Shown piece after piece: positions 1 to 9,371 of a stretch of 50,522 bases of DNA (position 1 is its first letter; every line of letters starts with the position of its first letter). The position numbers and the translations under genes were made by a program. A model generated the notes under the pieces. That model worked only from the letters and a program-made list of their open reading frames with translations, did no database searches and was not told the origin of the DNA. The stretch covers positions 1 to 50,522 of the forward strand of contig SLOE01000004.1 of the NCBI GenBank assembly GCA_007132715.1, written 5' to 3'. Source of the stretch: Bacteroidales bacterium. GTDB taxonomy: Bacteria; Bacteroidota; Bacteroidia; Bacteroidales; PUMT01.

Positions 1-22
1 ATCAGAGGGTTTGCTTTGTAGT

Positions 23-99
23 TGGCGGTCCGGACGAGACTCGAACTCGCGACCCCATGCGTGACAGGCATGTATTCTAACCAACTGAACTACCGGACC
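23..99 (-). tRNA. tRNA-Asp (GTC)
   Basis: A complete cloverleaf reads on the minus strand. The acceptor stem GGTCCGG pairs with CCGGACC, followed by discriminator G and an encoded CCA end. The anticodon loop contains GTC with the flanks expected for aspartate, and the T-loop GTTCGAGTC is intact. The gene carries asparaginyl-free aspartate decoding of GAC/GAU codons. A good Bacteroidetes promoter lies about 50 bases upstream (151-181), so it is probably transcribed on its own rather than from rsmD. Confidence 0.96.
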
Positions 100-150
100 A
101 GAATTTTTCAGAACTTTTGGCCCGTTCAAGACGGACCGTTTTTGGTGATG

Positions 151-181
151 CAAAAATACAAGATATTTTTATTCCTGCAAA
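151..181 (-). promoter_or_regulatory. Bacteroidetes-type promoter of tRNA-Asp
   Basis: On the minus strand a -33 element TTTG (178-181) is separated by 19 bases from a perfect -7 element TATTTTTG (151-158), matching the Bacteroidetes primary-sigma consensus TTTG-n19-21-TAnnTTTG. The expected start is near 144, about 45 bases before the mature tRNA. This is the only promoter in the window where both boxes and the spacing fit well. Confidence 0.72.
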
Positions 182-230
182 TATTTGAATGCTGTTTTTT
201 AAAAATAACGTACGGAACAGGGTCCAGCTG

Positions 231-767
231 CTATTTATTTTCAAAAACCGAAAAGTGAACGCTGCCATATTTCCTGAGCTCCCTGAACTGGGGAAGAGGG
301 GAGAAATCGTGGTCCTTACCGTGCTCGAGAATAAACCAGCCACCGGGTTTAAGCAGGTTCCGGCTGAAGACAAGATGGGGTATCTGATCAATTTCTTTCA
401 TGTCGAAAGGCGGATCGGCAAAGATGATGTCATATTCGCGGGCAGTGTGTTTTAAAAAACGGAAGGCATCGGCACGTATGGCAGCCACCTGGTCAAACAG
501 CAACTCCTTTGATGTTTTCTGTATAAAGGCGTGGCACCTTGTGTTTATTTCGACCGAGTCGACTGACAATGAGCCGCGTGATGCAAACTCATACGCAATG
601 CTTCCCGTACCGCTGAAAAGGTCCAGGACATGAAGCTCGCCGAAATCAAAATAGTTGGCAATCACATTGAACAGGTTCTCTTTGGCGAAATCTGTGGTTG
701 GTCTTGCCCTGAAATTCTTTCCCGGATAGAGCCGCTTTCCCTTGTATAATCCGCTTATTATACGCAC
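231..767 (-). CDS. rsmD: 16S rRNA (guanine966-N2)-methyltransferase RsmD
   Basis: RsmD uses S-adenosylmethionine to methylate N2 of G966 in 16S rRNA during 30S assembly. The protein shows the class I methyltransferase glycine motif FSGTGS (about residues 51-56) and the catalytic DPPF motif (about 118-121) typical of N2-guanine methyltransferases, over about 178 residues, the normal length. I place the start at a GTG (765-767), which gives the family-typical N terminus beginning RIISG; an in-frame ATG at 797 would add ten unusual residues. With the GTG start it overlaps the upstream DUF3822 gene by about 10 bases, implying translational coupling, an association common in Bacteroidetes. Confidence 0.93.
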   Translation of the reverse strand: MRIISGLYKGKRLYPGKNFRARPTTDFAKENLFNVIANYFDFGELHVLDLFSGTGSIAYEFASRGSLSVDSVEINTRCHAFIQKTSKELLFDQVAAIRADAFRFLKHTAREYDIIFADPPFDMKEIDQIPHLVFSRNLLKPGGWFILEHGKDHDFSPLPQFRELRKYGSVHFSVFENK

Positions 768-1609
768 AACCTCAGGTTGAACAGGTTTACAAACCAATGT
801 GCTTCAACATCATTGAATGTATAGCTGTATATGAAATGATCATTGCGTTTTTCAAACACCGTGTTCCTTATATAGGACCGGAGCATGCCGTAAACATCTG
901 AATCTTTCTTTATCTCTCCGGAAATAACGAGGGGGGTCTCCTCTCCGCTTAGTTTGAGCTGGTCATAAACATAAAGGATAAAATAGACCAGATCGGCATC
1001 ATCTTTCCACGGGAAGGTATTGCACAGAAGCAGCTTTTCTCCTTCTGCTACAGCTACATCAACATATTTGCCATAAATGCCTGCCATTACAGTTTTCCGG
1101 GTTCCCTTGCCCCCGTGTGCCACCAGACCGTTTTCAATAAAGGGTGTAACCTGGTTAAAGTATTTCACATTTCCGTATGACCTGTGTACAATACCGGCTA
1201 TTTCGGAGGGAATCACAAAAACATTGCAGGCATCGGCCCCTCTTAACTTATTGTAATGTATCTCATCCAACTCCTCCAGGTGATGGTTGAACTCAAAATA
1301 TGCACGAAGTCTATCCTTTTGGAACAGGGGCCCGGGAATAATTGTGTATCTCGGACACTGCCACGAGAACAGGACCGATTTATAATCACGTGCAAGAAAC
1401 TCATCGTTACCGTGAATACCTGCAATTCTTTCCTCAAGTTGGTCGGCACTCATCTCACCCTCAAAAGGAATATGCTTAAGCAGAATGTACTTATTCCTTA
1501 ATGGGTCCAGTACAGAAAAAGCATATCCATCCGGACCTGCCTGGATGGATATGCTGTAATTACCTGTCTGATTTATATCAAATGTTTCGTCTATCAAAAC
1601 CATTTCCAT
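758..1609 (-). CDS. DUF3822 family protein
   Basis: A 283-residue cytoplasmic protein recognised as DUF3822, a Bacteroidetes family usually encoded directly before rsmD, as here. No signal peptide or membrane segment is visible. From family knowledge the fold is expected to be actin/ASKHA-like, but no enzymatic role is established, and I see no clear catalytic motif. Its stop overlaps the start of rsmD, so the two are probably co-translated, which hints at a link to ribosome maturation without proving one. Two possible ATG starts (1609 and 1603) differ by only two residues. Confidence 0.82.
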   Translation of the reverse strand: MEMVLIDETFDINQTGNYSISIQAGPDGYAFSVLDPLRNKYILLKHIPFEGEMSADQLEERIAGIHGNDEFLARDYKSVLFSWQCPRYTIIPGPLFQKDRLRAYFEFNHHLEELDEIHYNKLRGADACNVFVIPSEIAGIVHRSYGNVKYFNQVTPFIENGLVAHGGKGTRKTVMAGIYGKYVDVAVAEGEKLLLCNTFPWKDDADLVYFILYVYDQLKLSGEETPLVISGEIKKDSDVYGMLRSYIRNTVFEKRNDHFIYSYTFNDVEAHWFVNLFNLRLCV

Positions 1610-1623
1610 ACCGGAAGGGATTA

Positions 1624-2229
1624 TTATTCCCAGTTACCAGCATTGTTGGTGGTCTGCGTAAGTGATCCCACGCGAAGACCCGGGAACTGATCCCTCCTTA
1701 TGCGCTCATCATTCATGTTTATAACAAGCTGCCTGTCAAGGCCCGTAAGCAACACGTCATTGTGCACGTGCGCTTCAAAAACCTTCACCGGGAGTCCACT
1801 GCCGGTCATTACCTCACCTGCGCCAAGGAAGAATTGCTCACGTCCTCCCGTATAAGGCACAAAACGGAGGGAATCTAACGGGTAGCCACGGGCGAAAAGG
1901 GAATCCCTGACACTTACCCTTATGGTATCACGGATTATCTCGTCCGAGGCAACACCTTCTTCTTCATCTTCAAAACCAATTGCCCTGACAACCCGGAAAG
2001 AGTCAAACTTGACAAAATTTATCAGGGTATCGAAGCTTCCTGTAAACTCTCCATGAACAGAACGGTATGCAAGCTGGGCAGTGCGGATATCCTTCAGCCT
2101 CTCAATTGTCCGGTTGTATCTTGCCCTTCGCTCCTGCTGAAACCTGATGGGCTGGTGAATGCTGTCCACCAGCAGGTATCCCAGAAGGAGTATTGCAACT
2201 GTAAGGAGAATTTGAATTACTGTCTTCAT
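1624..2229 (-). CDS. Membrane-anchored hypothetical protein, pilin-like layout
   Basis: A 201-residue protein with one hydrophobic N-terminal segment (about residues 5-22) followed by a charged helix containing LKDIRTAQLAYRSVHGEFTG. This layout, an N-terminal membrane helix running into an amphipathic helix and then a small globular part, resembles type II secretion or type IV pilin-like proteins, but there is no prepilin peptidase motif, so the resemblance is only structural. It lies 14 bases upstream of the DUF3822 gene and likely heads the transcript with it and rsmD. A perfect -7 element TAAATTTG (2303-2310) precedes it. Function unknown. Confidence 0.7.
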   Translation of the reverse strand: MKTVIQILLTVAILLLGYLLVDSIHQPIRFQQERRARYNRTIERLKDIRTAQLAYRSVHGEFTGSFDTLINFVKFDSFRVVRAIGFEDEEEGVASDEIIRDTIRVSVRDSLFARGYPLDSLRFVPYTGGREQFFLGAGEVMTGSGLPVKVFEAHVHNDVLLTGLDRQLVINMNDERIRRDQFPGLRVGSLTQTTNNAGNWE

Positions 2230-2302
2230 CTGTTTGTATTTTGATTTGATATAATAACGAGCGAGGTGCTCTTTTCTGATATTTTCGCTTTAAGTTTGAG
2301 GG

Positions 2303-2346
2303 CAAATTTATAAAAAAAATGGATTTATACCTAAAATTAGGTATAA
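2303..2346. promoter_or_regulatory. Divergent regulatory region with 22-base inverted repeat
   Basis: The gap between two divergent genes contains a perfect inverted repeat, TTATACCTAA (2325-2334), a two-base AA spacer, and TTAGGTATAA (2337-2346). On the minus strand a -7 element TAAATTTG lies at 2303-2310, so the repeat occupies the -33 region of that promoter; on the plus strand the repeat ends 10 bases before the helicase ATG. This is the position expected of a repressor or activator site. The regulator is unknown. Confidence 0.5.
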
Positions 2347-2355
2347 TTGATAAAA

Positions 2356-3771
2356 ATGTTGAAAAACCATATTATCAATATATTAACTGAACAGCTTGGG
2401 CACCGTCCGACTGAGAGCCAGCAAAAGATGATTGATCTGCTGCCCGGCTTTCTTAGCGGCACCAACAGTAAAGAAATTTTCCTGGTCAAGGGTTTTGCAG
2501 GGACCGGCAAAACGTCAATTCTCGGCGCACTGGTACGCACCATGCACATATTTAAAAATAACGTGGTCCTTCTCGCCCCTACCGGCAGGGCAGCCAAGGT
2601 ACTGGCCTCCTACTGCGGATATCCTGCCAGCACAATCCACAAAAAGATATACCGGCAGAGATCATCTGCCGACGGCACGGGCAGCTTTGTGATGGACCGG
2701 AACATGCACAAGGATACGCTGTTCATCGTAGACGAGGCATCTATGATCTCAAACCAACCGTCTGAATCGGACATATTCGGAAGCGGCAGGCTTCTTGATG
2801 ACTTAATTGGTTATATTGATAACGGTAAGAATTGCAGGCTGGTGCTTGTGGGAGACACAGCACAGCTACCCCCGGTAGGGATAGATATCAGCCCTGCCCT
2901 TGAGGCCGGTTATCTCAGGGGATTCGGCTATGCGGTTACCGAAGTGTTCCTGTCCGAGATACTGAGACAGGCAGAGGACTCGGGCATCCTTTTCAATGCG
3001 ACCGGCATCAGGCATGAGATAGAATCCGGGGGAAACAGCATCCCCCGCATTGTAACCGGAGGTTTTAACGACATCGAACGGATAAGCGGATCTGACCTCA
3101 TCGAAAAGATAACCGATTCGTACGGCAATCGCGGGATTGAGGAGACTATTGTGGTAACCCGCTCCAACAAAAGGGCAAACCAGTTCAACAAGGGTATAAG
3201 AGACAGCATACTGTTCAGGGATGAGGAGCTGGCTGCCGGCGACCTCCTGATGGTGGTCAGGAACAACTATTTCTGGATGCCGGAGAACGAAATAACTGAT
3301 TTTATAGCCAACGGCGATATTATCGAAGTTATCAGGGTCAGGCGGTACGAAGAGATGTACGGCTTCAGGTTTGCCGATGCCCTTGTCAGGTTCGTCGATT
3401 ATAAAGATACCGAGATAGAGGTCAAGCTGATGCTCGACACGATAACCTCTGAAACTGCCGCCCTAACCCAGGAACAGGGAAGGAAGCTTTTCCAGTCCGT
3501 TGCCGGTGACTACTCCGCCGTGACCAACAAGCGGAAGCGGTTCGAGCAGATGCGTGAAAACCGCTGGTTCAATGCCCTCCAGGTAAAATTTGCCTATTCG
3601 GTGACATGTCACAAGGCGCAGGGCGGCCAGTGGAAGAATGTATTTGTTGACCAGGGCTACATTACCGATGAGATGATAAACACCGAGTACCTGAGGTGGC
3701 TCTACACCGCTTTTACCAGACCGACAACCAGGCTGTTCCTGGTTAATTTCAGCGACCGGTTTTTTGATTAA
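2356..3771 (+). CDS. RecD-like ATP-dependent DNA helicase (AAA / UvrD_C_2)
   Basis: A 471-residue superfamily 1B helicase. It has a Walker A loop GFAGTGKTS at about residues 46-54, a Walker B DEAS near residue 130, a GDTAQLPPVG motif III segment, and a C-terminal motif VTCHKAQGGQW typical of the UvrD_C_2 domain. The family unwinds DNA 5'-3' in repair or recombination; without RecB/RecC-type domains this looks like the short stand-alone RecD-like helicases common in Bacteroidetes. The start is the ATG at 2356; a TTG at 2347 would add three residues and fall against the upstream inverted repeat. It converges on the YjbQ gene, with 14 bases between the stops. Confidence 0.88.
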   Translation: MLKNHIINILTEQLGHRPTESQQKMIDLLPGFLSGTNSKEIFLVKGFAGTGKTSILGALVRTMHIFKNNVVLLAPTGRAAKVLASYCGYPASTIHKKIYRQRSSADGTGSFVMDRNMHKDTLFIVDEASMISNQPSESDIFGSGRLLDDLIGYIDNGKNCRLVLVGDTAQLPPVGIDISPALEAGYLRGFGYAVTEVFLSEILRQAEDSGILFNATGIRHEIESGGNSIPRIVTGGFNDIERISGSDLIEKITDSYGNRGIEETIVVTRSNKRANQFNKGIRDSILFRDEELAAGDLLMVVRNNYFWMPENEITDFIANGDIIEVIRVRRYEEMYGFRFADALVRFVDYKDTEIEVKLMLDTITSETAALTQEQGRKLFQSVAGDYSAVTNKRKRFEQMRENRWFNALQVKFAYSVTCHKAQGGQWKNVFVDQGYITDEMINTEYLRWLYTAFTRPTTRLFLVNFSDRFFD

Positions 3772-3785
3772 AGCATTATTGCCCG

Positions 3786-4202
3786 CTACTCACCTATAAT
3801 TTTGACCAGAAGCCTTTTGCGGCGCTTTCCGTCGAACTCGCCATAGAAGATCTGTTCCCACGGCCCAAAATCGAGCTTTCCCCCGGTGATGGCCACCACC
3901 ACCTCACGGCCCATTATCGTGCGCTTGAGATGTGCGTCGGCATTATCTTCATAACCGTTATGTCTGTATTGGGAATGCGGGTGCTCGGGCGCCAGCTTTT
4001 CGAGCCAAACCTCAAAATCGTGATGCAAACCCGACTCGTCGTCATTGATAAATACGCTGCTGGTGATGTGCATAGCGTTGCATAACAGCAATCCCTCCTT
4101 TACCCCGCTCTCGGCAAGACACTGTTCAACCGCGGGGGTTATGTTGATTAGCTCCCTGCGGCTTCTGGTTTCAAACCACATCTCTTTCCTGTAACTCTTC
4201 AT
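3786..4202 (-). CDS. YjbQ family protein (UPF0047)
   Basis: A 138-residue protein with the full YjbQ/UPF0047 signature: [13 protein letters not shown] near the middle, a conserved His in [24 protein letters not shown], and [15 protein letters not shown] near the C terminus. The family forms small beta-rich trimers; weak thiamine-phosphate synthase activity has been reported for some members, but the physiological role is unsettled. No signal peptide is visible. It starts 33 bases after the end of the sugar mutase gene on the same strand, so co-transcription is plausible. Confidence 0.88.
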   Translation of the reverse strand: MKSYRKEMWFETRSRRELINITPAVEQCLAESGVKEGLLLCNAMHITSSVFINDDESGLHHDFEVWLEKLAPEHPHSQYRHNGYEDNADAHLKRTIMGREVVVAITGGKLDFGPWEQIFYGEFDGKRRKRLLVKIIGE

Positions 4203-4235
4203 AATGAATTATATTTACCGGTTAACATCATTTTC

Positions 4236-5981
4236 TCAGGAAACGCCCAGGGCACTGAGGATATTTTTCGCCCTTTCATCAAGCTGCCGGCAGGCCTCAG
4301 GGTAATCCTCCCTGCGTTCCAGATTTCCCCTCACACTAATGTAAAACTTGATCTTTGGCTCGGTGCCGGATGGCCTTACAGAAATAAGTGATCCGTCCTT
4401 AAGCAGGAACTGCAGCACATTGGATTTGGGCAGCTTTATCTCACGCCTGAGGTGGCTTATCGAGTCGAACGATTTCTGCTTCAGGTAGTCGTGTATGGTC
4501 ATTACCTGGGAGCCGGCAATAGTCTCAGGAGGCGAGTTGCGGAAGCGGTCCATCATGGCCGCTATCTCTTCTGCACCGCTTTTGCCCTTACGAACCACTG
4601 AAACAAGAGTTTCACGGTAAAGCCCGAATTCCAGGTAAAGGTCGATCAGCAGATCATAAAGGGACCTGCCCATCTCCTTTGCCCAGACTGTTGCTTCGGC
4701 TATGAGCGCGCAAGAGATCACCGCGTCCTTGTCCCTTACAAGATCTCCCGCCAGGTAGCCATAACTCTCCTCGAACCCGGCGATAAAGGTCTTCTCCCCT
4801 TCATATTCTCTGATAAGTCCGGCAATAAATTTGAACCCGGTAAGCACGTCGTGACACTCGACCCCGAACCTCGCGGCTATATCACTCAGCAGACCGCTGG
4901 TCACAATTGTTTTGGCAATGAATTCATTGCCGCGGAACCTGTCCAGCTCCTCCCACCGTTTCAGTATGTAATACAACATCAGTGATGCCGTCTGGTTGCC
5001 ATTCAGCAAAACCAGTTCGCCCCTGTTGTCTTTTACTGCAATACCGACACGGTCACCATCAGGGTCTGTTCCCATTACCAGTTCAGCCCCGGTTTCGCGG
5101 GCCTTGTCCAGCGCCATCTCAAGAGCGGCGGCCTCTTCTGGGTTCGGTGAGATCACCGTGGGAAAATTGCCATCGGTCACATCCTGTTCCGGCACCGGTA
5201 TTACACCGGTAAATCCGAAACTGCGCAATCCCATCGGCACTAGCTTCACAGAGGCACCGTGTATCGGGGTGAACACGATCTTCAGGTCGCTGTGCTTTGC
5301 AACTACAGAGGGCGACAGCGACATCTCCCTGATCTTCCCGATATATATCTCATCTGTCTCCTCCCCTATGATCTTTATCTTTTCGGGCCTTGCATCCCTG
5401 TTGACCTGGCTGATGCTCTTAATCTTACGCACCTCTGCGATTATGCCGGCATCGTGGGGTGCAATGATCTGTGCCCCATCGTCCCAGTATACCTTGTAGC
5501 CGTTGTATTCCTTAGGGTTATGGCTTGCAGTTATCACAATGCCTGTCTGGCAGCCGTAATGCCTGATGGCAAAGGAGAGCTCGGGCGTTGGCCGGAGATC
5601 TTCGAACAACCATACATCTATTCCGTTGGCAGTAAGTATTCCGGCAGCCGTCTCGGCAAAAAGCCTGCTGTTGTTCCGGTTGTCATATGCTATGGCGGCA
5701 GAGGGTGCATCCAGATTAGGGAATTGTTTGTGCAGGTAGTTGGAAAGTCCCTGTGTGGCCATTCCTATGGTATAGATATTCACCCGGTTGGTCCCGGCTC
5801 CCATTACACCCCTCAGTCCGCCGGTACCGAACTCCAGGTCGCGGTAAAAAGCATCTATCAGCTCATTTTCAGGCCCCTCAAGTAACGCCTTTACCTGTAA
5901 AACGGTTTCAGGGTCGTACTCTTCACTCATCCATGCTTTGCCACGCTCACGTACCATCTTAAGCAGTTCATCTTTTTCCAT
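4236..5981 (-). CDS. Phospho-sugar mutase (phosphoglucomutase/phosphomannomutase)
   Basis: A 581-residue alpha-D-phosphohexomutase that interconverts hexose 1- and 6-phosphates through a phosphoserine. The active serine lies in TASHNP (about 151-156), the metal-binding loop is DPDGDR (about 306-311), the sugar-binding loop is GFEESYG (about 398), and the phosphate-binding loop is RPSGTEP near 540. The length fits the large PGM2-like subfamily rather than the shorter ManB/GlmM type. It could supply glucose 1-phosphate to the RfbA and UDP-glucose pathways encoded just upstream, though a 117-base gap separates it from rfbD. The short hairpin in that gap has no U-tract and is not a convincing terminator. 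Confidence 0.93.
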   Translation of the reverse strand: MEKDELLKMVRERGKAWMSEEYDPETVLQVKALLEGPENELIDAFYRDLEFGTGGLRGVMGAGTNRVNIYTIGMATQGLSNYLHKQFPNLDAPSAAIAYDNRNNSRLFAETAAGILTANGIDVWLFEDLRPTPELSFAIRHYGCQTGIVITASHNPKEYNGYKVYWDDGAQIIAPHDAGIIAEVRKIKSISQVNRDARPEKIKIIGEETDEIYIGKIREMSLSPSVVAKHSDLKIVFTPIHGASVKLVPMGLRSFGFTGVIPVPEQDVTDGNFPTVISPNPEEAAALEMALDKARETGAELVMGTDPDGDRVGIAVKDNRGELVLLNGNQTASLMLYYILKRWEELDRFRGNEFIAKTIVTSGLLSDIAARFGVECHDVLTGFKFIAGLIREYEGEKTFIAGFEESYGYLAGDLVRDKDAVISCALIAEATVWAKEMGRSLYDLLIDLYLEFGLYRETLVSVVRKGKSGAEEIAAMMDRFRNSPPETIAGSQVMTIHDYLKQKSFDSISHLRREIKLPKSNVLQFLLKDGSLISVRPSGTEPKIKFYISVRGNLERREDYPEACRQLDERAKNILSALGVS

Positions 5982-6098
5982 CGCTCAGTTATTTTATTTA
6001 TTATTATTATTTTCTGCCGGTAACCGGCGTATAGTCATTTAGTTATGTTTTGCAAAGCCCGTTGGAGCAACTCATTTCCATGGGTATTCAGTAATTGG

Positions 6099-6971
6099 TC
6101 AGTCAAGCTGTGAGATGCAGTTGCGGAGGCTCTCTTTCCAGTGAGGGATGTCGATTTCCAGCCGCGACCTTATCCTGGCCTTGCTCATGACGCTGTAACG
6201 GGGCCTTCGCGCCGGCAGGGGGTACTGGTCGGTCTCCACCGGCCTTACATGGCAATGCATACCGGTAAGGGTGACTATCTCAAGTGCGAAGTCATACCAT
6301 GAACAGACGCCTTCGTTGCTGTAGTGGAACAGCTCCTGGCCGTAACTACCCTTCCCCGAAAGGGAATTAACGGCAAGCAAAAGCAGCACCCTGGCGAGAT
6401 CCCGGGCATAGGTGGGGGTGCCCACCTGGTCATACACCACGTTGAGTTCATCCTTCTCTACGGCAAGGCGGTGTATGGTCCTGAAAAAATTATGACCGTA
6501 CGAGGAATAAAGCCATGATGTGCGCACCACAGTACCCCGTTCATAGCCGAGCACCGCCCTGTCACCCTCAAGCTTTGACCGGCCATAGGAAGAAAGTGGG
6601 GTAGCCGTGTCTTCTTCACGGTAAGGAACTGGCCTTTCGCCGTCAAAAACAAAATCGGTGCCAACATGAATAAGAAAAGCGCCCTTTTCGGCGCATGCGC
6701 CGGCAAGCATCCCGGGTGCCGTGCCATTGACCAGCATAGCGGCATCCTGCTCGGCTTCAGCCTTATCTACATTTGTATACGAGGCGCAGTTTATGATACA
6801 GTCGATACCGTTCCCGGCGATATACTCCTCCACCTTGCCGGCATCGGTTATGTCAAGTGTATCGACATCGGTGAACAGGAACCGGTAGTTTCTGAACAAA
6901 TGGGTATAGGAGAGCCCCTGCAGCTCCTGCCCAAGTTGTCCCCGAGCCCCCGTTACCAGCAACGTCTTCAT
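6099..6971 (-). CDS. rfbD: dTDP-4-dehydrorhamnose reductase
   Basis: RfbD/RmlD carries out the last step of dTDP-L-rhamnose synthesis, the NAD(P)H-dependent reduction of dTDP-4-keto-L-rhamnose. The 290-residue protein has the Rossmann motif GARGQLG (residues 8-14), and the short-chain dehydrogenase catalytic set T105, Y129 and K133 in SSYGRSK. Its start overlaps the rfbC stop by 4 bases, a sign of translational coupling. It is the last gene of a six-gene operon. Confidence 0.95.
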   Translation of the reverse strand: MKTLLVTGARGQLGQELQGLSYTHLFRNYRFLFTDVDTLDITDAGKVEEYIAGNGIDCIINCASYTNVDKAEAEQDAAMLVNGTAPGMLAGACAEKGAFLIHVGTDFVFDGERPVPYREEDTATPLSSYGRSKLEGDRAVLGYERGTVVRTSWLYSSYGHNFFRTIHRLAVEKDELNVVYDQVGTPTYARDLARVLLLLAVNSLSGKGSYGQELFHYSNEGVCSWYDFALEIVTLTGMHCHVRPVETDQYPLPARRPRYSVMSKARIRSRLEIDIPHWKESLRNCISQLD

Positions 6972-7531
6972 ATATTACCAAATATAAAATTATTATCGGC
7001 ACCGGCAAAGGATGGTGCATTCAAATCTTTTTCCGATACCACTGCTGCGGCCGGGTCAATGCCCCAGTCTATTGCGATATGACTATCGGAGAAGAGGATG
7101 CTCCTCTCCGCCCGTGGGTTATAGAAGTCATCACATTTATACAGGACCGTGGCACTTTTTGTCAGCACCCTGAAACCATGGGCACAGCCTTTGGGCACCA
7201 GCAGCTGCAACCTGTTGTCTGACGATATCCCGATCCCGCTCCATCTGCCATAGGTTGGGGAACCCTTTCGCAGGTCGACAGCCACATCAAGGATGGCGCC
7301 TTCGAGTACCCTGATAAGCTTTGCCTGGGCATAGGGTGCAAGCTGATAATGAAGTCCCCTGATCACGTTCATGGCGGACCGTGACTCGTTGTCCTGCACC
7401 CATCCGGCGGGCAGTCCGTGCTCACTGAAAAGCCTTTCATTATAGCATTCGTAAAAATACCCCCTGGCATCCTCAAAAACCTTAGGTTCTAAAACAAGCA
7501 AGCCCTGTATTTCCGTTTCTCGTATCTTCAT
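6968..7531 (-). CDS. rfbC: dTDP-4-dehydrorhamnose 3,5-epimerase
   Basis: RfbC/RmlC epimerises C3 and C5 of dTDP-4-keto-6-deoxyglucose. The 187-residue cupin-fold protein has the catalytic His61 in IRGLHYQ, the family-typical DLRKGSPTYG stretch, and the active-site Tyr131 in SATVLYKCDDFY. Length is normal. It sits 7 bases after rfbA and overlaps rfbD by 4 bases. Confidence 0.95.
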   Translation of the reverse strand: MKIRETEIQGLLVLEPKVFEDARGYFYECYNERLFSEHGLPAGWVQDNESRSAMNVIRGLHYQLAPYAQAKLIRVLEGAILDVAVDLRKGSPTYGRWSGIGISSDNRLQLLVPKGCAHGFRVLTKSATVLYKCDDFYNPRAERSILFSDSHIAIDWGIDPAAAVVSEKDLNAPSFAGADNNFIFGNI

Positions 7532-7538
7532 CTCATTA

Positions 7539-8417
7539 CTACTTTCCTGCAGTTTCGCCGGCCACCTGCAAAAGGTAGTCGCCGTACCTGTTGTTCTTTA
7601 ACATTTTCGCACTTTGCAGGAGCATATCCCTGTCTATGAAACCTTTCTTGTAGGCGATCTCCTCCAGGCAGGCGATCTTCAACCCCTGCCTCTCCTCTAT
7701 GGTATGGATGAAATTGGAGGCCTGGAGCAGGCTTTCGTGGGTGCCGGTATCGAGCCAGGCCATACCGCGTCCGAGCAGATTCACGCTTAGGCGTCCCTCA
7801 TCAAGGTACAGGCGGTTAAGATCGGTGATCTCAAGCTCTCCCCTGGCAGAGGGTTTAAGGGATTTTGCCTTTTCAACCACATCATTTCCGTAAAAGTAGA
7901 GACCGGTAACCGCGTAGTTGGATTTAGGTTCGGCGGGCTTCTCCTCAAGGCTCAATACGTCGCCCCTATCGTTAAACTCAACAACCCCGTACCTTTTCGG
8001 GTTGTTCACAAAGTAACCGAACACGAGTCCCCCGTCAGTAATCTTCGACGCCTCTGTAAGCATGCCGCTAAGTCCGTATCCGTAAAAAATATTGTCGCCA
8101 AGAATAAGGCATGCAGGTTCATCTTCAAGGAATTCTTCGCCTATCAGAAAGGCCTGTGAAAGTCCCCCCGGCTCGGGTTGCTCCTTGTAGGAAAACCTGA
8201 CCCCGAACCGGTCGCCTTCGCCGAGCAGGTGCCTGAAAACCGGAAGATCACGCGGTGTGGAAATAATGAGTATTTCCCGTATCCCAGCCAGCAGCAGGAC
8301 CGATAAAGGGTAATATATCATAGGTTTGTCATACACCGGCAATATCTGCTTGGATATGCTGTGGGTTACCGGGTGCAGCCTTGTGCCGGCACCGCCGGCC
8401 AGTACAATTCCTCTCAT
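7539..8417 (-). CDS. rfbA: Glucose-1-phosphate thymidylyltransferase
   Basis: RfbA/RmlA joins dTTP and glucose 1-phosphate to give dTDP-glucose, the first step of the dTDP-rhamnose pathway. The 292-residue protein carries the nucleotide-binding motif GGAGTRLHP (about 8-16), the sugar-binding segment [20 protein letters not shown], and ends with the usual GDYLL sequence. The gene lies 12 bases after the UXS-like gene. The next enzyme of the pathway, RfbB (dTDP-glucose 4,6-dehydratase), is not encoded in this window. Confidence 0.95.
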   Translation of the reverse strand: MRGIVLAGGAGTRLHPVTHSISKQILPVYDKPMIYYPLSVLLLAGIREILIISTPRDLPVFRHLLGEGDRFGVRFSYKEQPEPGGLSQAFLIGEEFLEDEPACLILGDNIFYGYGLSGMLTEASKITDGGLVFGYFVNNPKRYGVVEFNDRGDVLSLEEKPAEPKSNYAVTGLYFYGNDVVEKAKSLKPSARGELEITDLNRLYLDEGRLSVNLLGRGMAWLDTGTHESLLQASNFIHTIEERQGLKIACLEEIAYKKGFIDRDMLLQSAKMLKNNRYGDYLLQVAGETAGK

Positions 8418-8429
8418 ACCGGAAAAATT

Positions 8430-9371
8430 TTATATGCTCAATTCATTTCTGAAATAACTTATGGTTTTTTCAAGTCCCCCCTCCATTTCAACCGAGGGCT
8501 TCCAGCCGCCCAGTTCGCTTGAGGCAAGGGATATGTCGGGGTCCCTTCTTACCGGGTCATCACTCCTGGGTGGAACAAAAACCACATTTGAACCCGACCC
8601 TGTCATTGCGGCTATCATTCTGGCAAGGTCAAGGATTGATATCTCCCCCGGGTTCCCAATATTGACCGGACCGGTAAAATGGTCGGGTGTGTTCATTAAT
8701 CTGACCAGCGCCTCGACCAGATCGGTTACATACTGGAACCCTCGCGTCTGCGAACCATCACCATATATCACGATATCCTCGCCCTTTAACGCCCGGACGA
8801 TGAAGTTTGAAACAACCCTGCCATCGTTAAGTTGCATGCGGGGACCGTATGTATTGAATATCCGCGCGATCTTGATCCTGACACCGTTCTGTTTATGGTA
8901 GTCCATAAAAAGTGTCTCGGCGCACCTTTTACCCTCATCATAGCAGGACCGCTCGCCGATCGGATTCACGTAACCCCAGTAGTCCTCCTTCTGCGGGTGG
9001 ATCTGCGGATCGCCGTAAACCTCACTTGTTGAAGCCTGCAATATTCTGGCCTTCTTTCTTTTGGCAAGCCCCAGCATATTGATGGCACCCATCACATTTG
9101 TCTTGACCGTCTTGATCGGGTTATGGCTGTAATGAACCGGAGAGGCCGGGCATGCCAGGTTATATATCTGGTCTATCTCGCTGTAATACGGCATGGTCAC
9201 GTCATGACGCACCAGCTCAAACCAGGGGTTATCAAGCAGGTGTATGATATTCTTTCTGGAACCGGTGAAAAAATTGTCCAGGCACAAAACCTCATTACCC
9301 TCCTCAAGGAGCCTTTCGCAAAGGTGTGAGCCGATAAATCCCGCGCCGCCTGTAACCAGTATGCGTCTCAT
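8430..9371 (-). CDS. UDP-glucuronate decarboxylase (UXS-type SDR)
   Basis: A 313-residue extended short-chain dehydrogenase. It has GGAGFIGSH (8-16), the catalytic pair Y144 and K148 in [10 protein letters not shown], and the stretch [18 protein letters not shown], all characteristic of UDP-xylose synthases, which oxidise and decarboxylate UDP-glucuronate to UDP-xylose. The preceding gene encodes UDP-glucose dehydrogenase, which makes the substrate, and the two genes overlap by 4 bases. In a rhamnose operon this position would often hold rfbB, but the [14 protein letters not shown] segment supports UXS rather than RfbB. Replacement of rfbB function is therefore unlikely. Confidence 0.88.
   Translation of the reverse strand: MRRILVTGGAGFIGSHLCERLLEEGNEVLCLDNFFTGSRKNIIHLLDNPWFELVRHDVTMPYYSEIDQIYNLACPASPVHYSHNPIKTVKTNVMGAINMLGLAKRKKARILQASTSEVYGDPQIHPQKEDYWGYVNPIGERSCYDEGKRCAETLFMDYHKQNGVRIKIARIFNTYGPRMQLNDGRVVSNFIVRALKGEDIVIYGDGSQTRGFQYVTDLVEALVRLMNTPDHFTGPVNIGNPGEISILDLARMIAAMTGSGSNVVFVPPRSDDPVRRDPDISLASSELGGWKPSVEMEGGLEKTISYFRNELSI

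Noticed and set aside
6016-6028. Palindrome GCCGGTAACCGGC between rfbD and the sugar mutase gene
   Set aside because: Only five base pairs with no U-tract in the direction of transcription, so not a convincing terminator or operator.
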